Origin: Stomorhina lunata
Lineage: Eukaryota; Arthropoda; Insecta; Diptera; Rhiniidae
Assembly (NCBI GenBank): GCA_933228675.1
Contig: OW121743.1
Span: 59,204,081-59,268,080, forward strand
Length of the DNA stretch: 64,000 nucleotides
Reading direction: 5' to 3'
Shown here: positions 10,918-22,766 of the stretch, in pieces
Numbering within the stretch: the first letter of the stretch is position 1
Layout of the letters: the number at the start of each line of letters is the position of its first letter
The notes under the pieces: generated by a model
Database searches by the model: none
Told to the model about the DNA's origin: nothing
What the model saw: only the letters and a program-made list of their open reading frames with translations
Made by a program: the position numbers and the translations under genes

Positions 10918-12205
10918 TCGGGTGTTTTTTATTGAGGTATAGAACTTTAAGTTGGCATCACTTTTTTAACTGGCGGCCATTTTGTCAGCTGTCAAGTGAT
11001 TAATATTTAGTTTGGTTTGCCATTTCATCATGAACAGGTTGACAAAAGAACAACGCTTGCAAATCGTGCAAATTTATTTCGAAAATAATGGTTCAGTTCG
11101 CGAAGTTTACCGCAAGCTCCGTCCATTTTATGGTCGACATAATCGTCCATCAGAGCAATTAATTCGGTTAACCATGGATCGTTTTCGCACTACGTTTACT
11201 CTATGTGATAATACGCATCCGCAGCGACGTCGAACAGTGCGCACCGAAGAAACAATTGCCGCTGTAGAGCAAAGTGTTGAAGAGGACCCGAATGAATTGA
11301 TTCGCCACCGTGCACAGCAATTGAAGCTTTGTCCATCAACTTTATGGAAGATTTTGCGCAAAGATCTTGGCTTGCGACCTTTCAAGATCCAGCTTGTGCA
11401 AGAATTAAAGCCGCGAGACCATGCAATGCGTCGTGATTTTGGTGTTTGGGCCGAAAATGAGATTGATCTCGATGCTGATTTTCATCGCAAAATTTTGTTC
11501 AGTGATGAGGCTCATTTTTGGTTGAATGGCTACGTCAACAAGCAAAATTGCCGCATTTGGAGTGAAGAGAATCCACATGAGACCCTTGAGACGCCATTAC
11601 ATCCACAAAAACTGACTGGGCTGGTGGGGTCATTGGGCCATACTTCTTCCGAAATAATGCTGGAGAATCAGTTACCATAAATGGAGACCGGTATAGAGCC
11701 ATGATAACCGACTATTTTGTTCCCCAATTGGATGGCATGAATGTGGATGAGTTGTGGTTCCAACAAGACGACGCTACATGCCACACAGCGCACGTCAAAA
11801 TTGATTTATTGAAGGAAACATTCGATGAGCCCATAATTTCGAGGAATGGACCTGTCAATTGGCCACCAAGATCGTGCGATTTGACACCACTGGATTATTT
11901 TCTTTGGGGATATGTGAAGTCGCTCGTCTACGCCAACAAACCAGAAACGTTAGGGGACTTGGAAGCCAACATTCGTGGCGTTATTGCCAACATACGGCCC
12001 CATATGCTCGAAAAAGTAGTTGAAAATTGGACCTGTAGAATTGGCTTTATTCGAGCCAGCCGCGGCGGCCACATGCCCGAAATCATATTTAAACATTAAT
12101 GGCATAAAATTATCCTTCCAATAAAGCCAAATTGATGGACATTAAAACGATTTTCTTGTGTTTTATTTCAATTCGAAGTTCTATACCTCTAAAAAAAACA
12201 CCCAT
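10918..12205 (+). mobile_element. DD41D mariner-like element, lineage 1, full length with broken transposase
   Basis: A 1,288-bp element flanked by TA on both sides (10916-10917 and 12206-12207). The TIRs are TCGGGTGTTTTTTATTGAGG at the left and, read inward from the right end, ATGGGTGTTTTTTTTAGAGG; both continue into TATAGAACTT. The same two end variants occur at the second copy (58379-59306), which confirms the boundaries. An AATAAA signal lies at 12120-12125, just after the transposase stop. The autonomous ancestor belongs to the Tc1/mariner (IS630) superfamily. Confidence 0.92.
11030..12099 (+). pseudogene. DD41D transposase, lineage 1, frameshifted
   Basis: Cut-and-paste transposase of the Tc1/mariner superfamily. 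The start is the ATG at 11030 (MNRLTKEQ), shared with the second copy; six upstream codons open by chance. The N-terminal half is a paired helix-turn-helix region for binding the TIRs (residues about 1-120). Catalytic D1 is in FSDEAHF (codon at 11504), D2 in WFQQDDAT (11767) and D3 in TPLDYFLWG (11893). D2 and D3 are 42 codons apart, which gives DD41D. The frame breaks near 11613-11617, where about 16 bp seem to be missing from the VWCG region: the first frame stops at 11680, while the right frame continues through GDRYRAMI to the stop at 12099. Active protein is therefore not expected. Confidence 0.9.
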
Positions 12206-12685
12206 TACCTTCAGAAATATTTGCACTCTGTTACACTTAACAAACTCGGGAATCGAATTAGTTTGGGTTGTAGGCCTTATTAAGTACATGAAAAATTGTT
12301 CACTTCAGAAATACGTCCAAATTTAAGAGTTATACTCAAAAACCCGATTTTAACGAGGTTTGTCAACTTATCGACCCATAGCCAGTTTGTATCCGATTTT
12401 ACTATTTTTGTCACATTTGTAAATCAAAATTGTCTTTTTTGTTAAGAATCTCTGAAAAAAAAAACAAAATTTGTACACTTTTTTGACTTTAAAATTTTTA
12501 ACTTTTCTGCAAATGTAAGAGTTTGAGGTACTAAAGTACTACGACCTAAGCGAAAACGGTTTTTTGAGAATATCTCAAAATTTTGCACGTGTTTCGAAAT
12601 CTTTGAAAATGAAGCTGCCACGAGTTGCCGTTTTCCCGATAGTTGAATATTTCTATGATCTTCGATTTCATGAGCCCTCTATTTA
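12206..12685. other. unassigned sequence between two transposons
   Basis: Moderately complex AT-rich sequence without a convincing ORF. The part at 12610-12660 (GCCGTTTTCCCGATAGTTG) resembles 13705-13730, on the other side of element D. The two may therefore be halves of one older element, perhaps the DD41D relic at 13625-14115, split by D. Confidence 0.35.
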
Positions 12686-13622
12686 CCCAGTAAGAACAGT
12701 GTCAAACCTTTGAAATATGATGACTTTTCCATAAATATCAAACGTTTTTTAAACTTTTTTCAAACCTGAACAGATGTTTGAGATTCACATTAATTTTCAA
12801 ATGAGGGTGTATTTGAGAATAAACGTTTGAAAAATTATAGTTTTTCAAATTGAGAATAAAGGTTATTCTCAAATCAAACCCTAAGATGATTTGAGAATAA
12901 TTTGAAAAATGGTGTTATATAAATTTGATATCAAACCTTATTTCAATTTTTTTTCAAACATTAAAAAATATAATTGTTATAAATATTAAATAAAATTAAT
13001 TATAAATATTAAAATTAAAATTTAAGATATTTTAATGGAATGGCATAGCTTTTCAAAGAAATTCGTTATTTCTTTCGGATTTTTTTAAATTGATCCATAT
13101 TTGACCATAGAACCTTACTTAAAAAGTCACCCAAAATTATGGACCAAACGCCAATTTTAATTGTGATAGTCCCTACAGAAGAAAATGTCTGTACTAAATT
13201 TCATTAAATTATTTTAATTAAATTTCAATAATATTCATCTGCATAAGTAAATTTTCTTTGTTTCTTAAAAGTTTTTTTTTTACCTAACATTAAAAAATAA
13301 TTATATTTTAAGCAAAAGAATTTAAGTATAATGTACCGTTTTCAAAAACAAAATCAACAAACCCAAAAATATCAAAAATAAAACGTCATTTTATTTATGT
13401 TCCACATGTAGATGATATCCACATTTGAAAAACCTTTGAGAATGAGGTTTGATAATAATTTGAGAATAAAGGCATTTCTCAATTTGAGAATAAAGTCCCC
13501 TTTTTGTTGAGAACGCTATTATTCTCAAATCATTATTAAATCATATCAAACGTTTGACCTTTGAAAAAAGATTTATTTTCAAATCATCCTCAATTTGAGA
13601 ATAAACCTCTTTTCTTACTGGG
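12686..13622. mobile_element. foldback/TIR element D, copy 1 (937 bp)
   Basis: Starts CCCAGTAAGAACAGTGTCAA and ends TTCTTACTGGG, with TA on each side (12684-12685 and 13623-13624). The arms are dense in TTTGAGAATAA and its complement TTATTCTCAA, so the two halves pair with each other in many registers. There is no transposase. A short internal piece near 13090-13115 (ATATTTGACCATAGAACC) resembles the core module of the A1/A2 repeats. The second copy (55249-57457) is larger and carries a nested insertion. Confidence 0.8.
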
Positions 13623-13624
13623 TA

Positions 13625-14115
13625 GGTTTATTTTGGGCAATATGTCGTGAACTTGTTTCATCCTCCCTCAAACGGCCTGGCATTTCCGTCCTCTTAATTG
13701 AAGTTGCCAGGCGTTGCAGTTTTCCCGATAATATAGAAAAGGTCGGTCAGGTCATATACGTAAAAGTCTCATCTTGAATTTCATGAATTATTCTTGAAAT
13801 TAAAAGAAGGAAGCTCCATCCTCTTAAAATTCAAATTGTTCAAGAACTGAAAGAATGTGTCTTTGATTTAAACAAAAAATGTTCGCACTATAAATCCCAC
13901 GCTACGAGGCTCATTTACTAAATTATTTTTGCCAAACCTGCGAGCTCATCCATCGTGCTCTTCACATACGTGGTTTCAACAGGATGGGGCTATTGCACAC
14001 AGAGCAAGAGCTTCGATGAATTTGCTTTAGGAAAATTTCCTAAAAAACTGATCAATTGCTTTAGGGACATCCCATTGACACCGAGTTCGGCCGATCTAAC
14101 TCTTGAGAAATCAGC
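13625..14115 (+). pseudogene. DD41D transposase relic, lineage 5
   Basis: Short islands in different frames match the order of a DD41D transposase. KIQIVQELKE (13826-13855) corresponds to the KIQLVQELK motif of the intact-looking copies. WFQQDGAIAHRARASMNLL (13971 onward) carries catalytic D2. A following stretch corresponds to the region before D3, but the D3 motif itself is degraded near 14080-14105. There are several frameshifts and stops. The related minus-strand fragment at 22475-22585 has the same wording (LISRFGDIPW), which defines a separate lineage. No TIRs were found. Confidence 0.65.
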
Positions 14116-14179
14116 CCAATTGAACCAAGTGTGTTCAACTCAACGAAAGACATCTAGATGACATTACATAACTTAACTA

Positions 14180-14625
14180 ACTTAAATGCCCTATATTTAC
14201 AACCTGTTAAGGTCAAAGGCCGAGCACATTTTAGAAATGTGCTTCGTTCTTGTGTGCATATTCTCCAATTTCGTTGGTCAATCATTGAAAGATTTGTCGG
14301 ACGTCCTCTTCTAACATAAGAGGGCCGTTTTTATTATGATTTTAGTTTTTTCATTGTAATTGCTTTTTTTACAGGAGTGGATTACTAGCCCTAAGTCTTA
14401 ACCTATATTTTGATCGTTCTTATGGGAGAACTCGCGGCACATGTTAGCTAACCACATGAACAGGTGTTAACATAGTTCCCTGGGTGATACCACCAGTAAG
14501 TCAGTGTCTACGGTTGAGATGAAGGATGACCAAGATAAGTCTGGGCTTACCAAGTTAAGGCCAGTCAGAACCGTTGCTTGGTATCCAACATCTCCTATAT
14601 CATCCCGAACGACTTTTTATAGGCA
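14180..14625 (-). mobile_element. LINE family B, 3' end fragment
   Basis: On the minus strand this ends with GACCTTAACAGGTTGTAAAT followed by a TTAAGT-rich tail. The same end is found at 28885, 33893, 42345 and 47817, so it is the 3' terminus of a non-LTR retrotransposon. Internal sequence around 14400-14600 recurs in the family copies at 31930-32250 and 41930-42100. Coding sequence is too degraded to read here; better preserved copies show the reverse transcriptase and the C-terminal domain. Confidence 0.65.
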
Positions 14626-15404
14626 AAATTCGTTCTTTAGCTGTAAAGTAGATATGTAGAATTCAATTTCCGCAGAAGTTTTTCCTGACAATTGCAATAT
14701 AGGAAAATTTAAATCAAATGTGCACTAACACTACTCCCTCTATCCTCACTCCCACAACCTATTTCCCTAGTTCCAAAGCATGGCATAAGCTGGTCCTAAT
14801 AATGCAAAAAATAACTTTTCTTATTTTCATGTTTGATTTGAGAAACGTAAAACTAAAGTCCGGAAAAAAAAAATTGCGACATATACTTACATTTTTAATA
14901 ATAATAGACAATTTCTGGACAAAATCACAAAAATCAAATCAAAAATCCCAAAATTATTTTTTTTTTACAAATTTTAAATTTCGGGTTGGTTTAAAAATAT
15001 AAAGGAAATTAATCTGTAACTTCTAACCGGTTTTGCGGATTTAAAAAAATGTATGTGGATATAGCGGATATAAACCGATTTTCTTTATTTAAAGTTTTCA
15101 AAAAAAATAACAAAACTTATATTTATATAGATTATTTAGATATTAGTAAAAAATCAGTACAGTTTGGGACAAAAATTGAAAATTTATTTTTTGAAGTCGA
15201 ATATCTTTTAAACCGTAAGAGATAGCATATGCATGTAGCAATGTATTTTGCAGATCTTGACTTATATATTCTATTTTTCAAATCGGTTGGGAAATGACAA
15301 TTATATATCGTTTTAAGTGATTTAAGTAGGTAGGCTTCAAATTTTTAAATCTTTTATCCCACTGTGCTCAAATTTGCGAATAATAATAAAAAAATTATAA
15401 TAAA
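14626..15404. other. non-coding flank, partly duplicated on the far side of the A1 array
   Basis: Parts of 14870-15390 recur at 17425-17650: the TTGCGACAT start, the CAAAAATCAAATCAAAAAT phrase and the CCACTGTGCTCAAATTTGCG phrase. The A1 array at 15405-17422 lies between the two copies. No gene is visible. The 94-codon frame at 14718-15002 is low-complexity and not conserved in the duplicate. Confidence 0.5.
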
Positions 15405-17422
15405 AACAAGTAAGAAACGCTATAGTCGGTCAAGCCGACCATACGATACCCTTCACCACTAAGGTCAAAGGTGTTATTTTTCCTGTATAAAGACAAATAT
15501 TTGCTAAATTTTGCCATCATACAAACATTTTCTCAAAACTTATATATTCAACCTGTTTCCGTCATTTGGACTTATATGAGAGCTAGGGTCAAATGTGGAC
15601 CGATTATCTCGAAATTTGGCAAATTGATTACAGTTGTTACAAATTATGTATGCAAAAAATAAACTCAAAATTTTCATTATCTTTAGATTTACGAGTGTTT
15701 TAGTGATTTTTTGTCTCATTTAGAGCGTTTTTAAAGAAGAGTTTGTATGGGAGCTATGGTCAAATGTGGACCGATTTCAACGAAATTTGGTACAGTGATT
15801 TAAGTTTACATAAGCAGTATTTGTTTTAAATTTCATGAAAAAATTTAGATATTTGTGGCCAATATAGCAATTCCGGGAAGTGGGACCTATGGGAGGTACC
15901 ATAAATAATGGACCGATTTTGACGAATTTCAATAGCCATGGTCCCATTATCAAAAAAATTATCTGTGAGAAATTTTATCAAATTATCTTTAGAACTGCGA
16001 CCTGTAGTTTGATTACAGGGTTTACATGGGGGTCCAGCCATGTAAACCATGTAAACCTTTGAAAAAAATAAACTAAAAATTGTCATTATCTTCATATTTA
16101 TGGCCGTTTTTAGAGATTTTTGTCTCATTTAGTGTGTTTTGATAGAAGAGTTTGCTATGGTCACCTGTCAACGAACTGTTCAACGAAATTTGGTACAGTT
16201 CACATAAGCAGTATTTGGTTTAAATTTTATGAAAAACAAGTAAGAAAGCGATATAATCGGTCAAGCCGACCATACGATACCCTTCACCACTAAGGTCAAA
16301 GGTGTTATTTTTCCTGTATAAAGACAAATATTTGCTAAATTTTGCCATCATACAAACATTTTCTCAAAACGTATATATTCAACCTGTTTCCGTCATTTGG
16401 ACTTATATGAGAGCTAGGGTCAAATGTGGACCGATTATCTCGAAATTTTGCAAATTGATTACAGTTGTTACAAATTATGTATGCAAAAAATAAACTCAAA
16501 ATTTTCATTATCTTTAGATTTACGAGTGTTTTAGTGATTTTTTGTCTCATTTAGAGCGTTTTTAAAGAAGAGTTTGTATGGGAGCTATGGTCAAATGTGG
16601 ACCGATTTAAACGAAATTTGGTACAGTGATTTAAGTTGACATAAGCAGTATTTGTTTTAAATTTCGTGGAAAAATATTGATATTTGTGGCCAATATAGCA
16701 ATTCCGGGAAGTGGGACCTATGGGAGGTACCATAAATAATGGACCGATTTTGACGAATTTCAATAGCCATGGTCCCATTATCAAAAAAATTATCTGTGCC
16801 AAATTTCATCAAATTATCTTTAGAACTGCGACCTGTAGTTTGATTACAGGGTTTACATGGGGGTCCAGCCATGTAAACCATGTAAACCTTTGAAAAAAAT
16901 AAACTACAAATTGTCATTATCTTCATATTTATGGCCGTTTTTAGAGATTTTTGTCTCATTTAGTGTGTTTTGATAGAAGAGTTTGCTATGGTCACCTGTC
17001 AACGAACTGTTCAACGAAATTTGGTACAGTTCACATAAGCAGTATTTGGTTTAAATTTTATGAAAAAATATTGATATTTGTGGTCAAAATATCAATTCCG
17101 GAAAGTGGGACCTATAGACCGATTTTGACGAATTTCAATACCCATGGTCCCACTATGAAAAAATTTATCTGTGGCAAATTTCATCAAAATATCTTTAGAA
17201 CTGCGACCTGTACTTTGATTACATGGTTTACATGGGGGTCAAGCCAGCCAGCCAGCCGTCCAGCCAGACGGACGGACGAATTGACATCGTTAAATCGACT
17301 CAGAAAGCGATTCTAAGCCTATTGGTATACTAAAAGGTGGACCTAAGACAAATATTTCTATGTGTTACATTCATCAGCACAAAGTTATAATACCCTTTCC
17401 ACCTATGGTGGTGAAGGGTATA
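15405..17422 (+). repeat. A1 repeats in tandem (831-bp period)
   Basis: One A1 copy begins at 15405 with ACAAGTAAGAAACGCTATAG. At 16236 the sequence starts over with almost the same 831 bp, and the last unit continues to a normal A1 3' hairpin at 17422. The junction inside the array lies in the internal module (TTTTATGAAAAACAAG), so the array arose by duplication of an A1-internal segment rather than by two separate insertions. The terminal GTCC-type tract (about 17230-17280) is present only in the last unit. Confidence 0.8.
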
Positions 17423-18156
17423 AAAATTGCGACATTTACTTAAATTTTTAAATATAATAGACAATTTTTTGCCAATATTTTGAATCACAAAAATCAAATC
17501 AAAAATTTAATTTTTTTTTACAAATTTTAAATTTCGGTTGTTTTTGTAGTCCATTGTAAATTTTAGTGTTAACCAGTTTAATCAAACCATATTTTATTCA
17601 CATTTTTTCATGTTTTATCCCACTGTGCTCAAATTTGCGAATAATATAATAAAAAATAGGCTCAATTTATGAAAAATAAAAATAACTTTATGTACGAAAA
17701 TCTGAACAATAAACTTTGGAAAACACAAAAATAAATTCAAACAATAAATTCATAACAACAAAATCGCAATACATCCACATCCAGAAGAAGAGTTCAAAGT
17801 TATCCACCAACAACATCCATCCGAACCATTAAAGACTACCGAAATGAAACAAACCGAAAAAATCAGCCACAACAACGATCCAACCAAAAACAGCCAACCA
17901 ACCAACCAACCAAGCGACAACATACAACAAACAATTCAACAGTCAACAAAAATATGTGAACTTTTTTATTGTTGCTGATGATGATGTTGCTGTTGTTGTT
18001 GTTGCTTAAATATTGTTTAAAAAAAAATAAAATTATTTTCAAACTTAAAATTTATTTATTTGTTTGGTTGAAACACACACACGCATACATACTCTTTTAG
18101 AAACGAAACCTTAAATAGTACAAAGACAAATAACAACAAGAACAAAATTTATGAAA
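17423..18156. other. duplicated flank, then CCAA- and GTT-rich spacer
   Basis: 17425-17650 is the second copy of the flank described at 14626-15404. It is followed by A-rich sequence, a (CCAA)n tract (about 17894-17912) and a GTT/GCTGTT-rich stretch (17965-18005). A 43-codon frame from 17844 rides on the CCAA repeats and is not taken as a gene. Confidence 0.45.
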
Positions 18157-18942
18157 AACAAGTAAGAAAGTGCTATAGTCGGTCAAGCCCGACCATACGA
18201 TACCATTCACCACTAAGGTCAAAGGTGTTATTTTTCCTGTATAAAGACAAATATTTGCTAAATTTTGCCATCATACAAACATTTTCTCAAAATTTATATA
18301 TTTAAGCTGTTTCCGTCAATTGGTCTTATGTGAGAGCTAGGATCAAATGTGGACCGATTAGCTCGATATTTGGCAAATTGATTACAGTTGTTACAAAAAT
18401 TATATATGGAAAAAATAAACTTAAAAATTCTCATTATCTTTCGATTTACGAGCGTTTTAGTGATTTTTGTCTCATTTAGTGCGTTTTGACAGAAGATTTT
18501 GTATGGGAGCTATGGTCAAATGTGCACCGATTTTAACGAAATTTGGTACAGTGATTTTAGTTTACATAAGAAGTATTTGTTTTAAATTTCATGAAAAAAT
18601 ATTAATATTTGTGGCCAATATATCAATTCCGGGAAGTGGGACCTATGGGAGGTACCATAAATAATGGACCGATTTTGACCAATTTCAATAGCCATGGTCC
18701 TATTATCAAAAAAATGATCTGTTCCAAATTTCATCAAATTATCTGTAGAATTGCAACCTGTAGTTTGATTACAAGGTTTACATGGGGGTCCAGCCAGCCA
18801 GACGGACGGACGGACATCGCTAAGTCAACTCAGAAAGTGATTCTAAGCCTTTTAGTATACTAAAAGGTGGGTCTAAGACAAATATTTCTATGCGTTACAT
18901 ACATCAGCACAAACTTATAATACCCTTTCCACCTAAGGTGGA
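18157..18942 (+). repeat. A1 dispersed repeat, complete copy
   Basis: Full A1 organisation, from the ACAAGTAAGAAAGTGCTATA end to the 3' hairpin (ATACCCTTTCCACC...GGTGG). The right half of the hairpin is cut short where an A2 repeat begins. It keeps the internal modules and the CCAGCCAGACGGACGGACGG tract near 18792. Confidence 0.75.
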
Positions 18943-19364
18943 CAGGTCCATATATTTTATATGGAGTTCCTAATGCATCTACCGTATATAAAGTCTGGAC
19001 ATTGATGCAATCTTAATATGCTGCTTGTATCTCCCAATTTTTTTTTTGACACTGGCTGGTTTTTATATAGAGCGTATTCTTGCAAAATTTAGTGGCTATA
19101 GCTGCCATAGTTTCTAATTTCCGGGAGTTTTTTTTATATGAAAGCTATAGTCAAATATGGACCGATTCCTATAAAATGTGATATACTGACCAATAGTTAC
19201 ATAAAACTTCTCTTTTCTAAATTTAGTCGTCATAGCTATTACAATTGTGTTCAATTTATCAGCATTAATGTGTTTCCCGGATCGGGGTTATATGGGAGCT
19301 CTAACTAAATGTGAACCGATTTCGTCCATTTTCAATACACAACTTTTTCAAGATATCGAAAATA

Positions 19365-20669
19365 CAGGGTGGCCCAGAAAGACCGAAGTGGTGTGAATTC
19401 CTTATAACTTTTTTATTATAATTTTTTTTTCTTTTCTTTTCTTTTCAGTATTTTGTAAAGAAGACTTGGATAATTTATAATGGAGCAATACACAATTGAA
19501 CAACGTGCCCAAATTGTTGAAATTTACTTTTCAAATCAACGGTCTATTGTGTTGACTCAGCGTGCATACCGTTGTCAATTTAATGTGCGGGTTGCACCCT
19601 CTCAGTCAACAATAAACCGTCTGGTTGCAAATTTTCGAGAACAAGGAGCAGTAAGGAACCTTCCTGGTCCCGGCAGACACCGAACTGTCCACACGGCTGA
19701 CAATATTCAAGCGGTAGAGGAGAGTATTCGGGAGGATCCAGAAACATCAACCAGGAGACGTTCGTCACAACTGGGCCTCTCAAGAACGTCGCTGCAGCGA
19801 ATTTTGCACACCATAGGATTGTTTCCATACAAAATTCAACTTGTCCAAGAATTGAAACCAACAGATTACCAGCAACGACTTGACTATGCAATTTATTTCC
19901 AGCAAAAAGCACAAGAGAATCCAAATTTTATTCATAACTTAATAATGAGTGACGAAGCCCATTTTCAATTAAATGGGTTCGTTAACAAGCAAAACTGTAG
20001 GATATGGGCTACGGAAAACCCGAGAGTACTTCATCAACGACAATTGCACCCAGTTAAGTGTACCGTTTGGTGCGGTGTTTCTTCAGAAAGGATCATTGGC
20101 CCATTTTTTTTGAAAATGAACAAGGTGTCGCCATTTCCGTCAATGGTGATCGATATCGGGCCATGTTGCAAAATTTTGTAAGGCCAGCCGTGGAAAACCA
20201 TCCGCAAATATGGTTCCAACAGGATGGAGCCACAGCGCACACTGCGAGGGCCACAATGACTCTTTTACGCGACATCTTTGGTAAAAGAATAATTTCTCGT
20301 AACAGCAATTTTAATTGGCCTCCGCGGTCCCCGGATTTAACCGCTCCAGACTGTTTTCTTTGGGGCTATTTAAAAGGAAAAGTTTATGTTAATAAGCCTA
20401 GGACTATTGAGGAGTTAAAAACCAATATTCGAGAAGAAATTAACAACATACCACCGGAAGTTTTGCGAAAGGTCATGGAAAATGTGTTGGAAAGAGCACA
20501 TTTGTGCGAAGCAGAATATGGCCACCACTTGCGGAATATCATTTTTAATAACTAATCCAAAAATATTCCCCATAAATTTAATGTATTAAAAAAAAAAAAT
20601 TATAAAAATATCTCTTAAATAAAAAGTTATAAGCAATTCACACCACTTCGGTCTTTCTGGGCCACCCTG
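19365..20669 (+). mobile_element. DD41D mariner-like element, lineage 2, nearly intact
   Basis: A 1,305-bp element with TA at both flanks (19363-19364 and 20670-20671). The TIRs are long: CAGGGTGGCCCAGAAAGACC at the left, with its perfect complement at the right end, continuing through GAAGTGGTGTGAATT with little change. It is inserted into an A2 repeat. Comparison with the empty A2 site near 61400 shows a clean insertion at TA. Long, well-matched TIRs and a nearly complete ORF suggest this is the youngest DD41D insertion in the window. Confidence 0.93.
19480..20555 (+). pseudogene. DD41D transposase, lineage 2, one frame slip from open
   Basis: It starts at the ATG at 19480 (MEQYTIEQRAQIVEIYF). 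The helix-turn-helix region covers residues about 1-130. The catalytic domain has D1 in MSDEAHF (codon at 19951, residue 158), D2 in WFQQDGAT (20223) and D3 in TAPDCFLWG (20349), with 42 codons from D2 to D3, hence DD41D. The reading frame changes at a run of eight T (20104-20111): the first frame runs on to a stop at 20181, and the second frame carries NGDRYRAML onward to the stop at 20555. One missing T would explain the whole break, giving about 358 residues, a normal length for the family. This may be a real mutation or a homopolymer sequencing error. No other stop was seen. Confidence 0.92.
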
Positions 20670-21393
20670 TACTTTTGTAAAATTTTGTTCCTTTAGCTCT
20701 TTTCGTAAAGGCGCTATCGCACTTTTATCCGACGGACAGACGGACATAAACCACCTTTTCTTTTTGTATTTTTGTGTTTCCGTAAGTTTTTTATATGGGA
20801 GCTATGGTCAAATGGTGACCGATTGCAACACTGGTTGGCATTGACATAAGACTTCCATGTGCTAAATTTGGTGGTTATATCTGTTATCTTTTTAGATTTA
20901 TTGGCATTTAAGTATATTTTAGGTGAAACTTAGGCTGTTTCCGTAAGTTTTTTGTATGGGAGCTATGGTTAAATGTGAACAGATTTGGATAAAATTTTAC
21001 ATGCTGCCTAGTACTTATGTAAAACTTCTATATACTAAATTTTATCATCATAGCTGTTATAATTAGTCATTTATTAGCAAATTAGCAAATTAGCAATTAG
21101 CCTAGACGAGGTTATATGGGAGCTATGGTCAAATGTGAACCGATTTCGCCCGATTTCCAAGAAATGAAGAATATTTATGCCAAATTTCAGTGACCTATAT
21201 CCTTTCGTTAAGGTTTTATCGTGCCGACAACAAACAGACAGACGGACAGACAGGCGGACATCGCTCAATCGTCTTAGAATTTCATAAGGATTCAGAATAT
21301 ATATCGCTTTTGGTTTTTGAGTCAACATTAAGGAAATTACAAACGGAATGACAATCTCAATATACCCCCCATTCTTTTTGATGGTGGGTATAA

Positions 21394-22474
21394 AAACTGA
21401 AATAATTTTTTATTTTATTAAAAGTCAAGAAAACTTATAAAAGCTTTGTCGTCGTTCGTTGTTCCAAAAAAAAAAAAAATAAAATAAAAAATAATAAAAT
21501 CAAATATGTAGTCAAATTGTTATCTTTCTCTTTCTTTCCCATTACGAACAATTACACTCGAACACACACTTTTTCTTCTATATTTTTAAGACAAATAATT
21601 GAAACTATGAATTTTATAAATTTTACCAGTTTATCTAGCAGCAGGGAATAAAATAAAATTAAAAACATACCAAAAACAAAAACTAACGAACCTACCGGCC
21701 TATCGACCAACCAACCAACGAACCTACCATCCATCCATCGAACCAAACAACTTATCGTCTGAACCACCGTCAGACCATCATCCATCCGTCTAAACAAATG
21801 AACGTAACGTCGTATGCACATACATAAGTACACACATAGAAGTATTCATGAATGTATCTACGACTGTGCGACAGACGGCGAGTGCGAGTACGAGTTTAAC
21901 TTAATAATAATAATGTAATGAGCGCAAATTCTTTTTTCCGAAATGTTTGAATAACAAAAAAAATTAAAATAAAATAAAAATTTTCAACTGCTTTAGTAAA
22001 ATTTATAATACAAGCGACCGACCGACCGACCATTATTTTACTTGAAGAGACCCCCGTAAGTAAAGTAAAGTTTCTTCTTAGTAAGAGACTTCTATGTAAA
22101 ATGTATATATGTATTTATATGAAGGTTTGTACTATCTGCTAGATACTCACTTGTTCATACTTACACTCCTAGTTTTGAAATACAAAAATTAAATAAATTG
22201 AAGAAACGAGCTCACAAATATTGAGAATGTATGGGTTTATTTGCAGTTAAATGTATGAGTATGTGTGTGCGTTTCTGTGTAAATTTAGCTAAAGTATAAA
22301 ATAGATTGGAAAATTTACTTTAGATATTTTATTCTCATTATTATTGTTATCGTTGTTACATTGTTGTAATATTTAGTTTAGCACTTTACACTCGAAAAAT
22401 TGTGTCATGTGCAAATTTTCATAAATTGTCACAGGTATTTGTAGAGGAGCTCGGTATGATCGTTTTGCACTAAA
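21394..22474. other. non-coding spacer with short tandem repeats
   Basis: AT-rich, with CCAACCAACC-type tracts (about 21707-21730), CCATCCATCC (21728-21740), a (CGAC)n tract (22014-22032) and scattered A-runs. No coding region or TIR was recognised. Confidence 0.5.
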
Positions 22475-22585
22475 GTTTGTCATGTGAGTTAGAACGGGCT
22501 ACCTCGGTTGCCATGGGATGTCCCCAAAACGACTGATCAGTTTTTGGGAGAAGCTTTCCCGAAGCTCTGGCTTATTACTTTTTTT
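22475..22585 (-). pseudogene. DD41D transposase fragment, lineage 5
   Basis: On the minus strand the words NKPELRESFSQKLISRFG and GDIPWQPR are followed by a degraded form of PRSPDLTP. This is the segment between catalytic D2 and D3. The aspartate codon of SPD has become GTT, and a stop lies inside the motif. It matches the relic at 13625-14115 better than the other lineages. Flanking sequence (22586-22766) is AT-rich and not assignable, though it may be the remainder of the same element. Confidence 0.6.
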
Positions 22586-22766
22586 GCACAAACTTTCTTC
22601 ATCCCACCACTTGAGGGGCAATTTAGTGCTGATAGTAAAAAAAGTTTTTTTTAGACCATTTTGACCAAAAATTTTTTTTTTTTTAATTTCCATAATATCG
22701 CGATTTTTTTTCGGCTCTTCTTTGTACAAATGGAAAGATCTTGTTATATATTAATGAAATTATTAG

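Larger units (their letters stand above)
18943..21393 (+). repeat. A2 dispersed repeat, split by a DD41D element
   Basis: A2 begins GGTCCATATATTTTATATGG and ends in a hairpin-like terminus ATACCCCCCATT...GGTGGGTATA at 21360-21393. It contains several ATGGGAGCTATGGTCAAATG modules related to A1, and a GACAGACGGACAGACAGG tract (about 21236-21254). The transposon at 19365-20669 interrupts it. The unbroken target sequence exists in the inverted copy at 61385-61420. Confidence 0.75.

Noticed and set aside
14718..15002. 94-codon ORF (MCTNTTPSILTPTTYF).
   Set aside because: The 5' part overlaps sequence also found at the end of a LINE fragment (31110-31140), the rest is A/T low complexity, and the duplicate near 17430 does not preserve the frame.
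15405..17422. Direct repeats of 831 bp considered as LTRs of a retrotransposon.
   Set aside because: The units are contiguous, not separated by coding sequence. They lack TG...CA ends, a primer binding site and gag/pol sequence.
18609..18863. 84-codon ORF starting MWPIYQFREVGPMGGT, nearly the same in several A1 copies (1912, 43454, 50599 and others) and resembling a conserved small protein.
   Set aside because: It lies entirely within the A1 repeat, spans the GTCC microsatellite tract and is shared because the repeat copies are similar. Frameshifted and truncated copies are as common as open ones. A dN/dS test on many copies would settle it.
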